The notes under the pieces: model-generated
What the model was told of the DNA's origin: nothing
The model's database searches: none
The model's input: only the letters and a program-made list of their open reading frames with translations
Shown: positions 5,508 to 5,819 of the stretch, one piece after another
Numbering within the stretch: position 1 is the first letter of the stretch
Layout: each line of letters starts with the position of its first letter
Made by a program: the position numbers and the translations under genes
NCBI GenBank assembly: GCA_022572905.1
Contig: JACZUZ010000145.1
Span: forward strand, 1 to 5,819
Origin: Candidatus Zixiibacteriota bacterium
GTDB taxonomy: Bacteria > Zixibacteria > MSB-5A5 > GN15 > JACZUZ01
Reading direction: 5' to 3'
Length of the DNA stretch: 5,819 nucleotides

Positions 5508-5536
5508 AATATGGTATAACGGAAGTTTCTTAGCAA
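5508..5536 (-). promoter_or_regulatory. Promoter-like element shared by the two paralogues (copy B)
   Basis: TTGCTA (5531-5536), a 17-nt spacer and CATATT (5508-5513) lie on the minus strand, within CACTTGCTAA as in copy A. The predicted transcript start near 5501 leaves a leader of about 80 nt. The element sits between the end of the sdhB-like gene and paralogue B, so paralogue B can be transcribed independently. Confidence 0.55.
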
Positions 5537-5564
5537 GTGATGTTTTCGAGAACGATAATGCGCT

Positions 5565-5819
5565 CTACCCGAACAACTTGCGCCAGAGGATTATGAGCGG
5601 GTCGAAGTAGCGGTCGACTACGCGTTCCTTCAGTGGAATAATAGCGTTGTCGGTGATACTAATATTTTCGGGGCAAACTTCTGTGCAACATTTGGTGATA
5701 TTGCACAAACCAACTCCGCCTTCTTCATGCAGGAATGGCACGCGGTCGGCGACATCAAGCGGATGAGTTTCCAGACTTGCCACGCGGATCAAAAAACGCG
5801 GACCGATAAAGGCGTCTTT
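5565..5819 (-). CDS. sdhB: Succinate dehydrogenase/fumarate reductase iron-sulfur subunit, C-terminal part
   Basis: This is the last 84 residues of the iron-sulfur subunit that passes electrons between the flavoprotein and the membrane quinone site in respiratory complex II. The frame is open to the window edge, so the N-terminal [2Fe-2S] domain and most of the [4Fe-4S] motif are outside. The visible part has the closing cysteine motif C-x5-C-x3-CP: Cys39, Cys45 and Cys49 (partial numbering), in CNITKCCTEVCP. By analogy with E. coli SdhB, Cys39 and Cys45 are [3Fe-4S] ligands and Cys49 is the last [4Fe-4S] ligand. FIGPRFLIRVAS before it and the ITDNAIIPLKERVVDRY helix after it fit the family. 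An extra cysteine (Cys44) adjoins the second ligand. An internal TTG at 5792 is not a start. Whether it works as succinate dehydrogenase or fumarate reductase (frdB) cannot be told without its neighbours. No clear terminator follows it. Confidence 0.9.
   Translation of the reverse strand, partial: KDAFIGPRFLIRVASLETHPLDVADRVPFLHEEGGVGLCNITKCCTEVCPENISITDNAIIPLKERVVDRYFDPLIILWRKLFG

Noticed and set aside
1..5819. CRISPR arrays, tRNA genes, insertion sequences or a defence system
   Set aside because: No regularly spaced repeats, cloverleaf, terminal inverted repeats, transposase or nuclease motifs were seen on either strand.

Overview
The window looks like chromosomal DNA of an uncultured bacterium of the FCB superphylum, most like Zixibacteria or a close relative. 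This rests on recollection of protein style, not a search: small secreted proteins ending in cysteine-containing dockerin-like repeats (CxxCIAGD...RYIF), and cohesin-like secreted proteins of a type I associate with that phylum. All seven supported genes lie on the minus strand. Substantial open frames on the plus strand are shadows.

Read in the direction of transcription (right to left): (1) 5819-5565 is the C-terminal end of a succinate dehydrogenase/fumarate reductase iron-sulfur subunit, truncated by the window edge. (2) 5421-4798 and 4637-4017 are two paralogous secreted proteins. Each has a signal peptide, a beta-rich domain with two cysteines and a C-terminal two-loop dockerin-like module. 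Each is preceded by nearly the same promoter-like element (TTGCTA, 17 nt, SATATT) about 100 nt before its start. (3) 3763-3122 is a secreted protein with an unfamiliar beta-rich domain, a strong ribosome binding site and a clear intrinsic terminator (3072-3034). (4) 3024-2170, 2164-1079 and 1064-1 form a tightly packed three-gene run: an exported cohesin-like protein, a Rhizobium etli-type L-asparaginase, and a tryptophanase/tyrosine phenol-lyase-family enzyme truncated by the left edge.

The last two enzymes are cytoplasmic, ammonia-releasing amino-acid catabolic enzymes (asparagine to aspartate; tryptophan to indole and pyruvate). Their gaps of 5 and 14 nt imply co-transcription with the exported protein. 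The middle of the window is a cluster of four exported proteins: two carry dockerin-like modules, one has a convincing cohesin-like region and one a weaker possible one. A surface-assembly system with cohesin-dockerin-like pairing is a reasonable hypothesis, but nothing in the sequence proves binding.

No tRNA, rRNA, CRISPR array, insertion sequence or phage gene was seen. No stretch over 300 bases lacks a gene; the three longest gaps (3764-4016, 4638-4797, 5422-5564) hold promoter-like elements and small hairpins.
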